From positions 121,715-185,714 of the forward strand of contig DAOKZI010000007.1 in assembly GCA_035325705.1 (NCBI GenBank): 64,000 nt of DNA. The letters are read 5' to 3'. Source of the DNA: Ga0077536 sp035325705 (GTDB lineage: Bacteria; Pseudomonadota; Gammaproteobacteria; Ga0077536). Under the pieces are notes generated by a model. The model saw nothing but the letters and a program-made list of their open reading frames with translations, did no database searches and had not been told where the DNA came from. Positions 21,755 to 30,635 of this stretch are shown one piece after another. Positions within the stretch are counted from its first letter, which is position 1. Each line of letters starts with the position of its first letter. The position numbers and the translations under genes are program-made.

Positions 21755-22695
21755 CTCTTGTAGCCCGGATGAGCGCAGCGAATCCGGGATCGAGCATCGA
21801 AGCCCGCGCGTGCTTCGATGACTCTGCGATGCGGCTTCCGAGCCCACGAGCTTGCCGAGCGCCGAACCCCGGATTCGCTGCGCTCATCCGGGCTACGAAG
21901 AGAAGATCCGTAGCCTGCAAGGAGCGCAGCGGAATGTGGGCAAGCGCCGGATCCCGTCGCCGCACTCCCGGATTCCGCGCCGCTGCGCGGCGCTCCTTCC
22001 GGGCTACACGAGACGAACGCTCGTGTAGCCCGGATGAGCGCAGCGAATCCGGGATCGAGCATCGAAGCCCGCGCGTGCTTCGATGACTCTGCGATGCGGC
22101 TTCCGAGCCCACGAGCTTGCCGAGCGCCGAACCCCGGATTCGCTGCGCTCATCCGGGCTACGAAGAGAAGATCCGTAGCCTGCAAGGAGCGCAGCGGAAT
22201 GTGGGCAAGCGCCGGATCCCGTCGCCGCACTCCCGGATTCCGCGCCGCTGCGCGGCGCTCCTTCCGGGCTACACGAGACGAACGCTCGTGTAGCCCGGAT
22301 GAGCGCAGCGAATCCGGGATCGAGCATCGAAGCCCGCGCGTGCTTCGATGACTCTGCGATGCGGCTTCCGAGCCCACGAGCTTGCCGAGCGCCGAACCCC
22401 GGATTCGCTGCGCTCATCCGGGCTACGAAGAGAAGATCCGTAGCCTGCAAGGAGCGCAGCGGAATGTGGGCAAGCGCCGGATCCCGTCGCCGCACTCCCG
22501 GATTCCGCGCCGCTGCGCGGCGCTCCTTCTGGGCTACACGAGACGAACGCTCTTGTAGCCCGGATGAGCGCAGCGAATCCGGGATCGAGCATCGAAGAAC
22601 GCGCGTGCTTCGATGACTCTGCGATGCGCTGCTTCCGAGCCCACGAGCTTGCCGAGCGCCGAACCCCGGATTCGCTGTGCTCATCCGGGCTACGA
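21755..22695. repeat. 265-bp tandem repeat array built on REP family A
   Basis: The string TAGCCCGGATGAGCGCAGCG begins at 21761, 22026, 22291 and 22556, a period of exactly 265 nt in every case. The three full units are almost identical over their whole length and contain four palindromic arms (GTAGCCCGGATGAGC and its inverse, plus a GTAGCCTGCAAGGAGCG variant). The fourth is partial. Frames of up to 255 aa inside it repeat the same peptide and are not genes. The array ends about 10 nt from the batD stop. Confidence 0.9.
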
Positions 22696-22703
22696 AGAGA
22701 TCC

Positions 22704-24407
22704 TCAATGCGGCGCGTACAGCGCGGGCAGGGGATCCTCGGTGCGGATCGACGAAGCGCCGTTCGCACGCGACAAGCCGCGCCAGGCTTCGCGCAGGCGC
22801 GCGAGATCGGGCGTCGGGGCGCCCGGGCGATAGAGCGCGGCGTCGAGCGCCCACAGCGCTGCGGCGCAGTCCGCGGGCGCGCGGGCCGCGAGCGCGCCGA
22901 GGCTGCGCGGCGGTGCGCTCGGCCAGCGGCCGGCGGCCCAGCGCAGCAGCGCTTCGGCGATGTCCGGCAGTGCGCCGCGCGCGAGCGCGGCCTCGACGGC
23001 GCTGGCCATCGCCGTCGACGCCGGCGCGGCCGATTCCGTCCCCGCGGGGACGTCCCTGCGCGGGCCCGGACGCCGCCACCACAGCGCGAGCGTCAGCGCC
23101 CAGCCGACCAGCGCGAGGATCGCGAGCATCGGCCAGTAGTCGTCCGCATGCGGCAGCGGCGGCGGCGGCGGCGTCGTCACTGTCGGCGGCGCGGCGGCCG
23201 CGGGCGCCGGAGTCGGCGCCGCTGACGGCGGCGGCGCCATCCCGGGCACGGCGGCGACCTCCAGCGTATGCGCCGGCACGCGCGCGTATTCGAGCGCATC
23301 GGTGCCGGTGTTCCACCACGGGATTTCGATCGCAGGCAGCGCGAGCCGCCCGGCCGCGGTCGGAATCAGCGCGGTCTTGCGCTGGAGCACCGCGCTGTAG
23401 CCGGAGGGCGCCTGCTGCTCGCTGGTCTGCGGCCGATCGGGATATTGCTTCACACCGGGGATCTCCGCGCCGTCGAGCGGCGGCAACTGCCCGGCGGTCA
23501 GGCCGTCCGCCCACAGGCTCAGCGTGCGCGTCACGGGCTCGCCGACTTTCGCCTCGCCGGTCGCGGGCTGCCACTCCGCGTTGAGGCTGAGCTGGCGCGC
23601 CGGCAGCCAGGTCGCGCCGGCCGGAAACGACGGCGGAATCGGCCGTACTTCGAGCTCGACCGGCCGCGACACGATGCGCTTCGTCGCCACCGGCTGCGCG
23701 AAGTTGTCGAACAGCGAGAAGCCGCGCTTGACGATCTGCGCCGTGACCACGGCCGGCTTGATCGTCACCTTGCCGCTCGCCTGCGGAAACACCGCGAACT
23801 TGCGCTCGATGACCTCATAGCGCTTGCCGTCGCGCGTGTCCTCATAGCGCTTGTCGGCGTCCAGCGGTTTGACGATCGCATCGGCCGTCACCTCGGGCTC
23901 GGACAGCGAGGCGTTGCTGATCTCGTAGCGCTTCCACAGCCGCAGCCGGTAGATCACCTGCTGCTGCACGTAAGGATTCGACGGCTGCGCGTCGACTTCG
24001 AGGAAGAGCCCATCGTCCTTTTCCTGCGCGGAAGGGCCGCTCGCGAACTCGATCCGCCGCGGCGTAGTCGCGAGCCTGCCGAACTTCACGGCCGGCACGG
24101 TCAGCGGCGCGCCGTGTTTCGGCAGCACGTCGAGGCTCCATACCGTGCTGCGCGAACGCCGGCCGTTGATGATCTCCAGCGAGGTCTGCTGATTGCGCGC
24201 GAGGATCTCGAAGTCCTCCTCCAGCGGGTGGAAATCCGGATCGGCATCGACATCGCCGCGCGCCTCGAACACCAGCGTGAACGACTCGTTCGGCGGCGGC
24301 GGATCCGGATCGACGTGGAGCTTCACCGACGGCGTTTCCGCGGCAACGGGCAAGGCGCCCGCCAGCGTCACGCAGGCGGCGAGCAGCAGGCGCAGCAGTA
24401 TTCTCAC
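22704..24407 (-). CDS. batD: BatD-like protein (oxygen-tolerance/aerotolerance family)
   Basis: A 567-aa membrane-anchored periplasmic protein, last gene of the moxR-bat operon. Signal sequence LLRLLLAACVTLAGALPVAAE, a long beta-rich region with ARGDVDADPDFHPLEEDFEIL and WSLDVLPKHGAPLTVPAVKFG typical of BatD, a Pro/Ala-rich linker (about 435-475), one transmembrane helix (MLAILALVGWALTLALWW) and a cytoplasmic tail. GTG 24407 overlaps the stop of the previous gene in a GTGA arrangement, which decides the start. Bat proteins are linked to envelope stress and aerotolerance in other bacteria; the mechanism is unclear. Confidence 0.88.
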   Translation of the reverse strand: MRILLRLLLAACVTLAGALPVAAETPSVKLHVDPDPPPPNESFTLVFEARGDVDADPDFHPLEEDFEILARNQQTSLEIINGRRSRSTVWSLDVLPKHGAPLTVPAVKFGRLATTPRRIEFASGPSAQEKDDGLFLEVDAQPSNPYVQQQVIYRLRLWKRYEISNASLSEPEVTADAIVKPLDADKRYEDTRDGKRYEVIERKFAVFPQASGKVTIKPAVVTAQIVKRGFSLFDNFAQPVATKRIVSRPVELEVRPIPPSFPAGATWLPARQLSLNAEWQPATGEAKVGEPVTRTLSLWADGLTAGQLPPLDGAEIPGVKQYPDRPQTSEQQAPSGYSAVLQRKTALIPTAAGRLALPAIEIPWWNTGTDALEYARVPAHTLEVAAVPGMAPPPSAAPTPAPAAAAPPTVTTPPPPPLPHADDYWPMLAILALVGWALTLALWWRRPGPRRDVPAGTESAAPASTAMASAVEAALARGALPDIAEALLRWAAGRWPSAPPRSLGALAARAPADCAAALWALDAALYRPGAPTPDLARLREAWRGLSRANGASSIRTEDPLPALYAPH

Positions 24408-26236
24408 CACGGTTCGGCACTCCCCGACTGACCGCCGTACAGGCGTTGGTACTGATAGCGGAACTTGCGGCGCCACAGCCCGCCGGGATCGTCCGGCACC
24501 TGGCGCAGCCACTGCTCCGCCGCCATCGCGTCCTCGCGCCGGCCGGCCGCGTCCGCGTCGGCCTCGGCGGCCTCCGCCCGCCGCGCATCCGCGTCCTCGC
24601 TCGCCGCATCGCCCGCGGCCGCGCCGCGCCGAGCGTCCTGCGCTGCGCGCGACTGCGCCGAGTGCTCGGCGTCCTGCTCGGGCTCGCGGTTCGCCGTCTC
24701 GTCGCGCTGCGGCCGCGGCATCGATTCCTCTTCGTCGCCGCTGCCCTGGCCCTCGCGGGCACTTTCATCCTGGCTCTGGCCGCTGCCCTGATCGCCACCC
24801 CCTTGCTGCTTCTCGCCTTCGCTCTGCTGGCGTTCCTGAGGCCGTTGTTCCGGCGGCGACTGCTGCCGCCGCCGCAGATCCTCGATCAGCGCCTTGTTGT
24901 ACTTCGCATCGTCGTGTGAGGGCTGCGCCTGCAGCGCGGCGTCATAGGCGGCGAGCGCTTCGTCGTAGCGGCCCTGCCGGGCCAGCGCATTGCCGCGGTT
25001 GTACAGCGACTCCGCGTCCTTGCGGCCGTCGAGTTCGCGCGCCGCCGCCGCGTAGTCGCCGGCGCGATAGCGCGCCGCCGCGCGCCACGCGGGATCGGCG
25101 TAGCGCTGCGCCGCGGCCGCGTAGTCTTCGCGCTCGAAGGCGCGCTGGCCGGCCTGATCGGGCGTGAACCACCAGTCGAAGGCCGCGGCCGGGCGCGGCG
25201 CGAGAAGTACGGCCGGCAGCGCGGCGAGCAGCAGCCCGCGCCGGAAGGCGAGGCTCGCGAGAAACACCAGCGGCAGCAGCAGCCACGGCCCGAGCTCCTG
25301 CCACTGTTCGGTCTGGCGCCGCGCGGCGCTCTCGACCTCGCCCGTCTCGCGTCGATCGAGGAAGCGGGTCAAGGCCTCGACGTCGCGCGCGTCCGGCGCC
25401 AGCGTCTCGTAGTGTCCGTGACCGCTGCGCGCGACGCCGGCGAGCGCCTCCGCGTCGAAATGTGCGACGACGATCTGGCCGCCGGCGTCCTTGACGAAGC
25501 CGCCGTCGGCATCGGGAACCGGCGCCCCGGCCGGCGTGCCGATGCCGAGTATGCTCAAGCGCACGTCGCGTCCCTCGAGCAGCCGCGCGATGCGCGAGCG
25601 CTGCGCCGCCGGCACCTCGTCGGTGACGAGCAGCAGATCGCCGCGCGGATAGCCCGCCTGCTCGATGAGCTTCAGTCCCTCTTCGACGGCGACCGCGGCG
25701 TCCGTGCCCTGGCTGGGCATCAGCGCCGGATCCATCACCTCGAGCTGCGCGACGATGGTGTTGACGTCGTCGGTCAGCGGCGTCACGACGTAGGCGCGAT
25801 CGCTGTAGACGAGCAGCGCCGTCTGCCCGCGCAGCCGCGCCGCGAGCAGATCGCGGATCTTGTAGCGCGCGCGCTCGAGGCGGCTGGGCACCACGTCCTG
25901 CGCGCTCATCGAGCGCGATAGATCGAGCAGCACCACGAGCGCCGCCTGCTCGCGATAAACGGGCTGCGGCACGCGCTCGGCCGTCGGCCCGGCGAGCGCC
26001 AGCACGCCGAGCACGCCGGCCAGCGCGAAGGGCAGCAGCCGGCCGCGCGCGACGCCGCCCAGCGTCTCGGTCAGATAGGGCAGCAGGCTCGCATCGCAAA
26101 AGCGCGTGAACACTTCGAGGCTGCCCGCGCGGCGGCGCAGGCGCCAGCACAGCCAGGCCAGCGGCGCCAGCAGCAGCAGCCAGGCCGGGCGCAAAAAGTG
26201 GAAATCGGCGAGCCACTGCGGCCACGCGGCGCTCAT
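24404..26236 (-). CDS. BatB-BatC fusion: von Willebrand A domain plus TPR
   Basis: A 610-aa inner-membrane protein joining what are separate batB and batC genes elsewhere. N-terminal helices (PAWLLLLAPLAWLCWRL and a second near residue 70) precede a vWA domain with the MIDAS motif LLDLSRSMS and TDAAVAVEEGL. A further membrane stretch (LLLPLVFLASLAF) leads into TPR repeats (DAESLYNRGNALARQGRYD) and then a long Gln/Glu/Asp-rich acidic tail. It overlaps batA by 4 nt and batD by 4 nt, so the three are translationally coupled. Confidence 0.88.
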   Translation of the reverse strand: MSAAWPQWLADFHFLRPAWLLLLAPLAWLCWRLRRRAGSLEVFTRFCDASLLPYLTETLGGVARGRLLPFALAGVLGVLALAGPTAERVPQPVYREQAALVVLLDLSRSMSAQDVVPSRLERARYKIRDLLAARLRGQTALLVYSDRAYVVTPLTDDVNTIVAQLEVMDPALMPSQGTDAAVAVEEGLKLIEQAGYPRGDLLLVTDEVPAAQRSRIARLLEGRDVRLSILGIGTPAGAPVPDADGGFVKDAGGQIVVAHFDAEALAGVARSGHGHYETLAPDARDVEALTRFLDRRETGEVESAARRQTEQWQELGPWLLLPLVFLASLAFRRGLLLAALPAVLLAPRPAAAFDWWFTPDQAGQRAFEREDYAAAAQRYADPAWRAAARYRAGDYAAAARELDGRKDAESLYNRGNALARQGRYDEALAAYDAALQAQPSHDDAKYNKALIEDLRRRQQSPPEQRPQERQQSEGEKQQGGGDQGSGQSQDESAREGQGSGDEEESMPRPQRDETANREPEQDAEHSAQSRAAQDARRGAAAGDAASEDADARRAEAAEADADAAGRREDAMAAEQWLRQVPDDPGGLWRRKFRYQYQRLYGGQSGSAEPW

Positions 26237-27216
26237 GCCGGCCTCCGTACGTGGCGCCAGGCGAGCGCGCCGGCGAGCAGCACCGCGGCGGCGAGCGGCC
26301 AGGCGTACAGCGGCTGCACGGGCCGGAAGTGCTCTTCGTCGCGCGCGACCGGCTCCAGGCGATCGAGCTCCGCGTAGATCTGCTCGAGCTCGGCGACGTC
26401 GCGCGCGCGGAAGTAGCGGCCGCCCGTCTCCTTCGCGATCGCGCGCAGCGTGTCTTCGTCGAGATCCTGCGAGGGGTTCACGCGGATGCGGCCGAAGAGC
26501 TGGTTGACGACCATCTCGTCGGCACCGATGCCGATGGTGTAGATCCTGAGCCCCGCGCCTTGCGCGAGCTTGGCCGCGCGCAGCGGATCGATCTGGCCCG
26601 AGGTGTTCGCGCCGTCGGTCATCAGGATGATCGTCTTCACCGGCGCTGCCTGATCGCGCAGGCGCTTCGCGGCCAGCCCGATCGCATCCCCGATCGCGGT
26701 GCTGCGGCCGGCGAGCCCGATCTCGGTTTCCTCCAGCATGCGCATGACGGTCGGTCTATCGAAGGTCAGCGGCACGTTCAGATAGGCGCGCTCGCCGAAC
26801 AGCACGAGACCCACGCGATCGCCGATGCGGCGCTCGATGAACTCCCGCGCGACCTTCTTCAGCGCCGTCAGGCGATCGACGGGCTCGTCGTCGAGCAGGA
26901 AGTCCTTCACCTGCATGCTCTCGGAGAGATCGATCACGAGCATCAGATCGCGTCCCGAGGCGGTGACGCCGACCGGATCGTCGAGCCAGCGCGGGTTCGC
27001 GCTCGCGACCACGAGCAGCACCCAGGCCGCGAGCGCGAGCCACTGCACGGCCGACGATTGGAGCAGGGGCGAGGTCGTTGCCGCGGTCTCGAAGTCGGCG
27101 AGATCGGGCACGCGCAGCGCCGCGTCGTGACGGCGCTGCGCGGCGCCGAGCAGGCGCCGCGCGAGCCACGGCAGCGGCAGCGTCAGCAGCATCCACGGCC
27201 ATGCGAGCTCGAACAT
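26233..27216 (-). CDS. batA: BatA, von Willebrand A domain membrane protein
   Basis: A 327-aa inner-membrane protein. An N-terminal helix (WPWMLLTLPLPWLARRL), a second helix (ALAAWVLLVVASANPRW), a vWA domain with MIDAS motif VIDLSESMQ and STAIGDAIGLA, and a C-terminal helix (AWPLAAAVLLAGALAW). vWA proteins of this group work with the MoxR AAA ATPase, probably as a chaperone-like pair. ATG 27216 begins the hydrophobic segment; the frame is open to 27681 but overlaps the DUF4381 gene. Confidence 0.9.
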   Translation of the reverse strand: MFELAWPWMLLTLPLPWLARRLLGAAQRRHDAALRVPDLADFETAATTSPLLQSSAVQWLALAAWVLLVVASANPRWLDDPVGVTASGRDLMLVIDLSESMQVKDFLLDDEPVDRLTALKKVAREFIERRIGDRVGLVLFGERAYLNVPLTFDRPTVMRMLEETEIGLAGRSTAIGDAIGLAAKRLRDQAAPVKTIILMTDGANTSGQIDPLRAAKLAQGAGLRIYTIGIGADEMVVNQLFGRIRVNPSQDLDEDTLRAIAKETGGRYFRARDVAELEQIYAELDRLEPVARDEEHFRPVQPLYAWPLAAAVLLAGALAWRHVRRPA

Positions 27217-27224
27217 CGCCTGCC

Positions 27225-27746
27225 TCAGCTCGCGCCGCCGGCGGGCGGCGCCGCGGCGAGCTCGCGCAGGCGCCGCGGCGAGCGCGGCAGCGCGCGGATC
27301 CAGCGTTCGAGCGCAGCGAGCAGGGCGCTCGCGTCGAGCTCGGTCTGCGCCGCATAGGGCGCGCGCAGCAGCAGCTCGGCGAGCGCCGCGTCCTCGAAGC
27401 CCGGCGCGATCGAGCGCACGCGCGCGAGCCAGGCGCTGCCGGTCGCGGCGACGTGCCGGCGCGCGGGATCGAGGGCGAGCGAGACGCGTCTGAGCAGCAG
27501 CGCGGCCTCGGCGGCGACGAGCCCGGGCGGGCCGCCCCGCGCACGCAGGCTCGCGAGCTCGCCCAAGGCCCGGCGGCGCAGCGCCCCGCGCCGGCGCAGA
27601 TGCCTTCCCAGCAGCAGGGCCGCGGGCAGGCCGACGAGCAGCAGGCCGAGCAGCCACCAGCCCGGCGCCGGCGGCCACCACGACGGCGGTGGCGGCAGAT
27701 GGATGTCGCGCAAGGGAAGCTGGGCGGGATCGATCGGCGCTGGCAT
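27225..27746 (-). CDS. DUF4381 membrane protein of the bat operon
   Basis: A 173-aa protein with the DUF4381 pattern: LPLRDIHLPPPPSWWPPAPGWW, then one transmembrane helix (LLGLLLVGLPAALLLG) and an Arg/Ala-rich cytoplasmic helical region with ALLLRRVSLALDP. DUF4381 genes sit between the DUF58 and vWA genes of moxR clusters in many proteobacteria, as here. Function unknown. Confidence 0.85.
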   Translation of the reverse strand: MPAPIDPAQLPLRDIHLPPPPSWWPPAPGWWLLGLLLVGLPAALLLGRHLRRRGALRRRALGELASLRARGGPPGLVAAEAALLLRRVSLALDPARRHVAATGSAWLARVRSIAPGFEDAALAELLLRAPYAAQTELDASALLAALERWIRALPRSPRRLRELAAAPPAGGAS

Positions 27747-27759
27747 GCTCGCGCTCCGC

Positions 27760-28722
27760 TCAGCTCAGCGCGCGCTGCAGGACCACGTAGGGATCGTCGG
27801 TCGTCGTCAGCGTCACCAGCCGCAGCCGCTGATCGCGCGCGAACTGCTGGAGCGCGGCGCGCCGTGAGGCGAAGCGCTGCGCATAGGCCTCCGCGATCGC
27901 GCGATCGCCCAGCGTCAACTCGATGCGGCGCGCGCGATCGCTCAGCGCGACGGGCTCGCGGATCGCGGGCAGGGCGGCTTCGAAGGCGTCGTAGCACTGC
28001 ACGAGCAGCGTCTCGTTGTGACGGCCGACCTGGCCGAGCGCGGCGCGCGCCGCTTCGTCGAGATCGCGGAAGTCGCTCAGCACGAAGACGATGCTGCCGG
28101 GCTTGACGAGCCGGCGCAGGCGCTCGACCGCGGCCGCGAGCGGCAGCGGCGCCGGCGTCGCGACCGGCTGCGCGCGCTGCACGAGATGCTTCAGCACGCG
28201 CAGCGCGCCGACCGTGCCGCGCGCCGGCGCGAGCTCGTCGCAGCCTGCGTCGCCGAGCAGCACGGCGCCGATCCGATCGCCGCCCTGCACGGTCTTCCAC
28301 GCGACGAGCGCGGCCGTGCGCGCGGCCTGCACCGACTTGAACGCGCCGCGCGTCGCAAAGGCCATCGTTCGCCGCAGATCGACCAGCACGTAGACCGGGC
28401 GCTCGCGCTCCTCGCGAAAGAGCTTGGTATGCGGCTTGCCGCTGCGCGCGGTCAGCCGCCAGTCGAGCGCGCGCACGTCGTCGCCCGGCTGGTAGGGACG
28501 CGATTCGGCGTACTCCATGCCGCGGCCCTTCATCGCCGCGTGATACACGCCGGAGCGGCGCGCGTGCGCGCGATCCTGCCAGCCCGGCAGGCTCGCCGCG
28601 CGCCGGCTCAGCGCGCTCAGATCGGCGAGCTGCGGATGGACGCGCTCGCGCTCGCCGGCCGCGGCCGGCGCGGCCTCGCGCGCAGGCCCGGTTCCGAGCA
28701 GCCGTGAGAGCCGCGTGCGCAT
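27760..28722 (-). CDS. DUF58 domain protein
   Basis: A 320-aa protein with the DUF58 core Y-Q-P-GDDVRALDWRLTARSG followed by a vWA-like fold (YVLVDLRRTMAF, GDRIGAVLLGD, FVLSDFRDLDEAA). It sits directly after moxR (5-nt gap), the standard pairing. It probably cooperates with the MoxR ATPase in folding or activating envelope proteins; this role is inferred from the family. Confidence 0.9.
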   Translation of the reverse strand: MRTRLSRLLGTGPAREAAPAAAGERERVHPQLADLSALSRRAASLPGWQDRAHARRSGVYHAAMKGRGMEYAESRPYQPGDDVRALDWRLTARSGKPHTKLFREERERPVYVLVDLRRTMAFATRGAFKSVQAARTAALVAWKTVQGGDRIGAVLLGDAGCDELAPARGTVGALRVLKHLVQRAQPVATPAPLPLAAAVERLRRLVKPGSIVFVLSDFRDLDEAARAALGQVGRHNETLLVQCYDAFEAALPAIREPVALSDRARRIELTLGDRAIAEAYAQRFASRRAALQQFARDQRLRLVTLTTTDDPYVVLQRALS

Positions 28723-28727
28723 CGCGC

Positions 28728-29696
28728 TCAGGGAACGGGCACGCGACCCATCAGGGTGTCGATGAAGGTGTCGGGCATGACACCGTCGGCGGCCGCTTCG
28801 TAGTTCAGGATCACGCGATGGCGCAGCACGTCCGGCGCGATGTGCTGCACGTCGTCCGGGCTCACGTAGTCGCGGCCGGCGAGCCAGGCGTGGGCGCGCG
28901 CGCAGCGATCGATCGCAATCGTCGCGCGCGGACTCGCGCCGTACTGCAGCCAGCTCGCGAGATCCTTGCCGTAGCGCGTGGGATCGCGCGTCGCGAACAC
29001 GAGCTCGAGCACGTAGCGCTCGAGCGCCTCGCTCATGTGCACGGCCAGCACGTCGCGGCGCGCCTGGAACACCTGCGCCTGATCGACGATCGGCTGCGTG
29101 ACGGCGTCGGGCCGGAACGGCTGGCGCGCTTCCTCGCGCGCGAGCGCCAGGATGCGCCGTTCCTCCTCGACGCTCGGATAGGTGATCTTCACGTGCATCA
29201 GGAAGCGATCGAGCTGCGCTTCCGGCAGCGGATAAGTGCCTTCCTGCTCGAGCGGGTTCTGCGTCGCCATCACGAGAAACAGCGCGGGCAGCGCATAGGT
29301 CTCGCGGCCGATCGTGATCTGGCGCTCGGCCATGGCCTCGAGCAGCGCGGACTGCACCTTGGCCGGCGCGCGGTTGATCTCGTCGGCGAGCACGAGATTG
29401 TGGAACAGCGGACCGGGCTGGAACTTGAACGAGCCGTCCTGCGGCCGGTAGATCTCGGTGCCGGTCAGATCCGCCGGCAGCAGATCGGGCGTGAACTGAA
29501 TGCGATGGAAGTCGCCCTCGATGCCTTCGCCGAGCACCTTGATCGCGCGGGTCTTCGCGAGGCCCGGCGCGCCTTCGACCAGCAGGTGGCCGTCGGCGAG
29601 GAGGGCGATGAGCAGGCGATCGATGAGGCGTTCCTGGCCGATGATGCGTTCGCTGATGAAGTCGCGCAGGCGCGCGGCTGCCGTGGTGCTCTGCAT
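28728..29696 (-). CDS. MoxR family AAA+ ATPase
   Basis: A 322-aa AAA+ ATPase heading the operon moxR-DUF58-DUF4381-batA-batBC-batD. Walker A is GAPGLAKTR, Walker B LVLADEINRAP, sensor 1 MATQNPLEQEGTYPLPEAQ, and the C-terminal lid is complete. MoxR proteins act as chaperones with vWA partners, two of which follow. ATG 29696 (MQSTTAAARLRDFI) matches the family start; the frame is open to 29888 without similarity. Confidence 0.93.
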   Translation of the reverse strand: MQSTTAAARLRDFISERIIGQERLIDRLLIALLADGHLLVEGAPGLAKTRAIKVLGEGIEGDFHRIQFTPDLLPADLTGTEIYRPQDGSFKFQPGPLFHNLVLADEINRAPAKVQSALLEAMAERQITIGRETYALPALFLVMATQNPLEQEGTYPLPEAQLDRFLMHVKITYPSVEEERRILALAREEARQPFRPDAVTQPIVDQAQVFQARRDVLAVHMSEALERYVLELVFATRDPTRYGKDLASWLQYGASPRATIAIDRCARAHAWLAGRDYVSPDDVQHIAPDVLRHRVILNYEAAADGVMPDTFIDTLMGRVPVP

Positions 29697-30172
29697 GGGG
29701 TCTGTGGCGAGTCCGAGTTGACGAATGATCTGGGTCGGTAGCCTAGTGTTGTCGGTCCTGCGGGTGCGCAACGCGCGGGACGGAATGCTCGCCTCCTCTC
29801 GCACGTCGCGGCTCAATCCCCGCCCGCAATCTTTGCGGCGCCGGTCTCTGCGCGGCGACGACGGATGAGGCGGCATCGCCGCTCCCACGGCAGCGGGCGC
29901 GCAGTGCGAGGCCGCCTGCGTGCCCGTTCGACCGCAGCGCCAGGCCGGAATTCCGCCGCGCCGCCCGGCCGCGCCGCGCGGTCATCTTCGCGTCCGATAC
30001 CGCGGCGTAACTTACACGGTCCGGCCGCCCTCGGATATGGTGTCGCGTCGGCCTGCGGCGCGTCGTATGCGATCCGCAGCGCGAGCCGGGCCATTGTGCG
30101 CGACCTGCGCGCGGCCGATCATGAGCCGCCGCCGGCGCGGGGCACGATAGGGAAAGCAGACGAGGAGCAGAC
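29697..30172. other. intergenic region between divergent moxR and gspG operons
   Basis: About 475 nt with no gene that I can support. It must carry promoters for both operons. A single Pho-like half-site CGGTCAT lies at 29979-29985, but its expected partner 4 nt later is poor. GAGGAG at 30162-30167 is the gspG ribosome-binding site. Confidence 0.5.
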
Positions 30173-30628
30173 ATGCGACGACACAGAGGCAGCAGCGCAG
30201 CGACGGCCTCACGCGGTTTCACGCTGATCGAGGTGATGGTGGTGGTCGTCATCCTCGGCATCCTCGCCGCGGTGGTGGTGCCGCGCGTGATGAGCCGCCC
30301 GGACGAGGCGCGCGTCGTCAAGGCGCGGCAGGATCTCCGCGCGATCGGGGCCGCGCTCGATCTCTACAAGCTCGACAACTTCGAATACCCGAGCACCGAG
30401 CAGGGCCTGCAGGCCCTCGTGACGCGACCGACCGGCCTCGACCCCGGCGCGAAGTGGCGCACCGAAGGCTACCTGCCCGCGCTGCCGAAGGATCCCTGGG
30501 GCGCGCAATACAAGTATCTGCAGCCCGGCCAGCACGGCGTCTACGATCTATGGTCGGTGGGCGCCGACGGCGTCAGCGGCGGCGAAAACTTCGACGCGGA
30601 TCTCGGCAACTGGGAGCTGGATCGCTGA
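30173..30628 (+). CDS. gspG: GspG, type II secretion major pseudopilin
   Basis: A 151-aa prepilin forming the main body of the T2SS pseudopilus. The leader SSAATASRG precedes the cleavage/methylation site FTLIEVMVVVVILGILAA; the C-terminus has YKLDNFEYPSTEQGLQALV, LPKDPWGAQYKY and the calcium-site region DLWSVGADGVSGGENFDADLGNW, all standard for GspG. First gene of gspGHIJKLM. GAGGAG lies 5 nt upstream of ATG 30173. Confidence 0.97.
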   Translation: MRRHRGSSAATASRGFTLIEVMVVVVILGILAAVVVPRVMSRPDEARVVKARQDLRAIGAALDLYKLDNFEYPSTEQGLQALVTRPTGLDPGAKWRTEGYLPALPKDPWGAQYKYLQPGQHGVYDLWSVGADGVSGGENFDADLGNWELDR

Positions 30629-30635
30629 GGCGCCG

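Noticed and set aside
21610..22377. 255-aa and similar frames in the 265-bp repeats
   Set aside because: They are translations of REP sequence and repeat the same peptide in each unit.
29979..30016. Pho-like half-sites upstream of gspG
   Set aside because: CGGTCAT and CTTACAC occur, but neither has a properly spaced partner, so they are below the standard used for 42993-43021.
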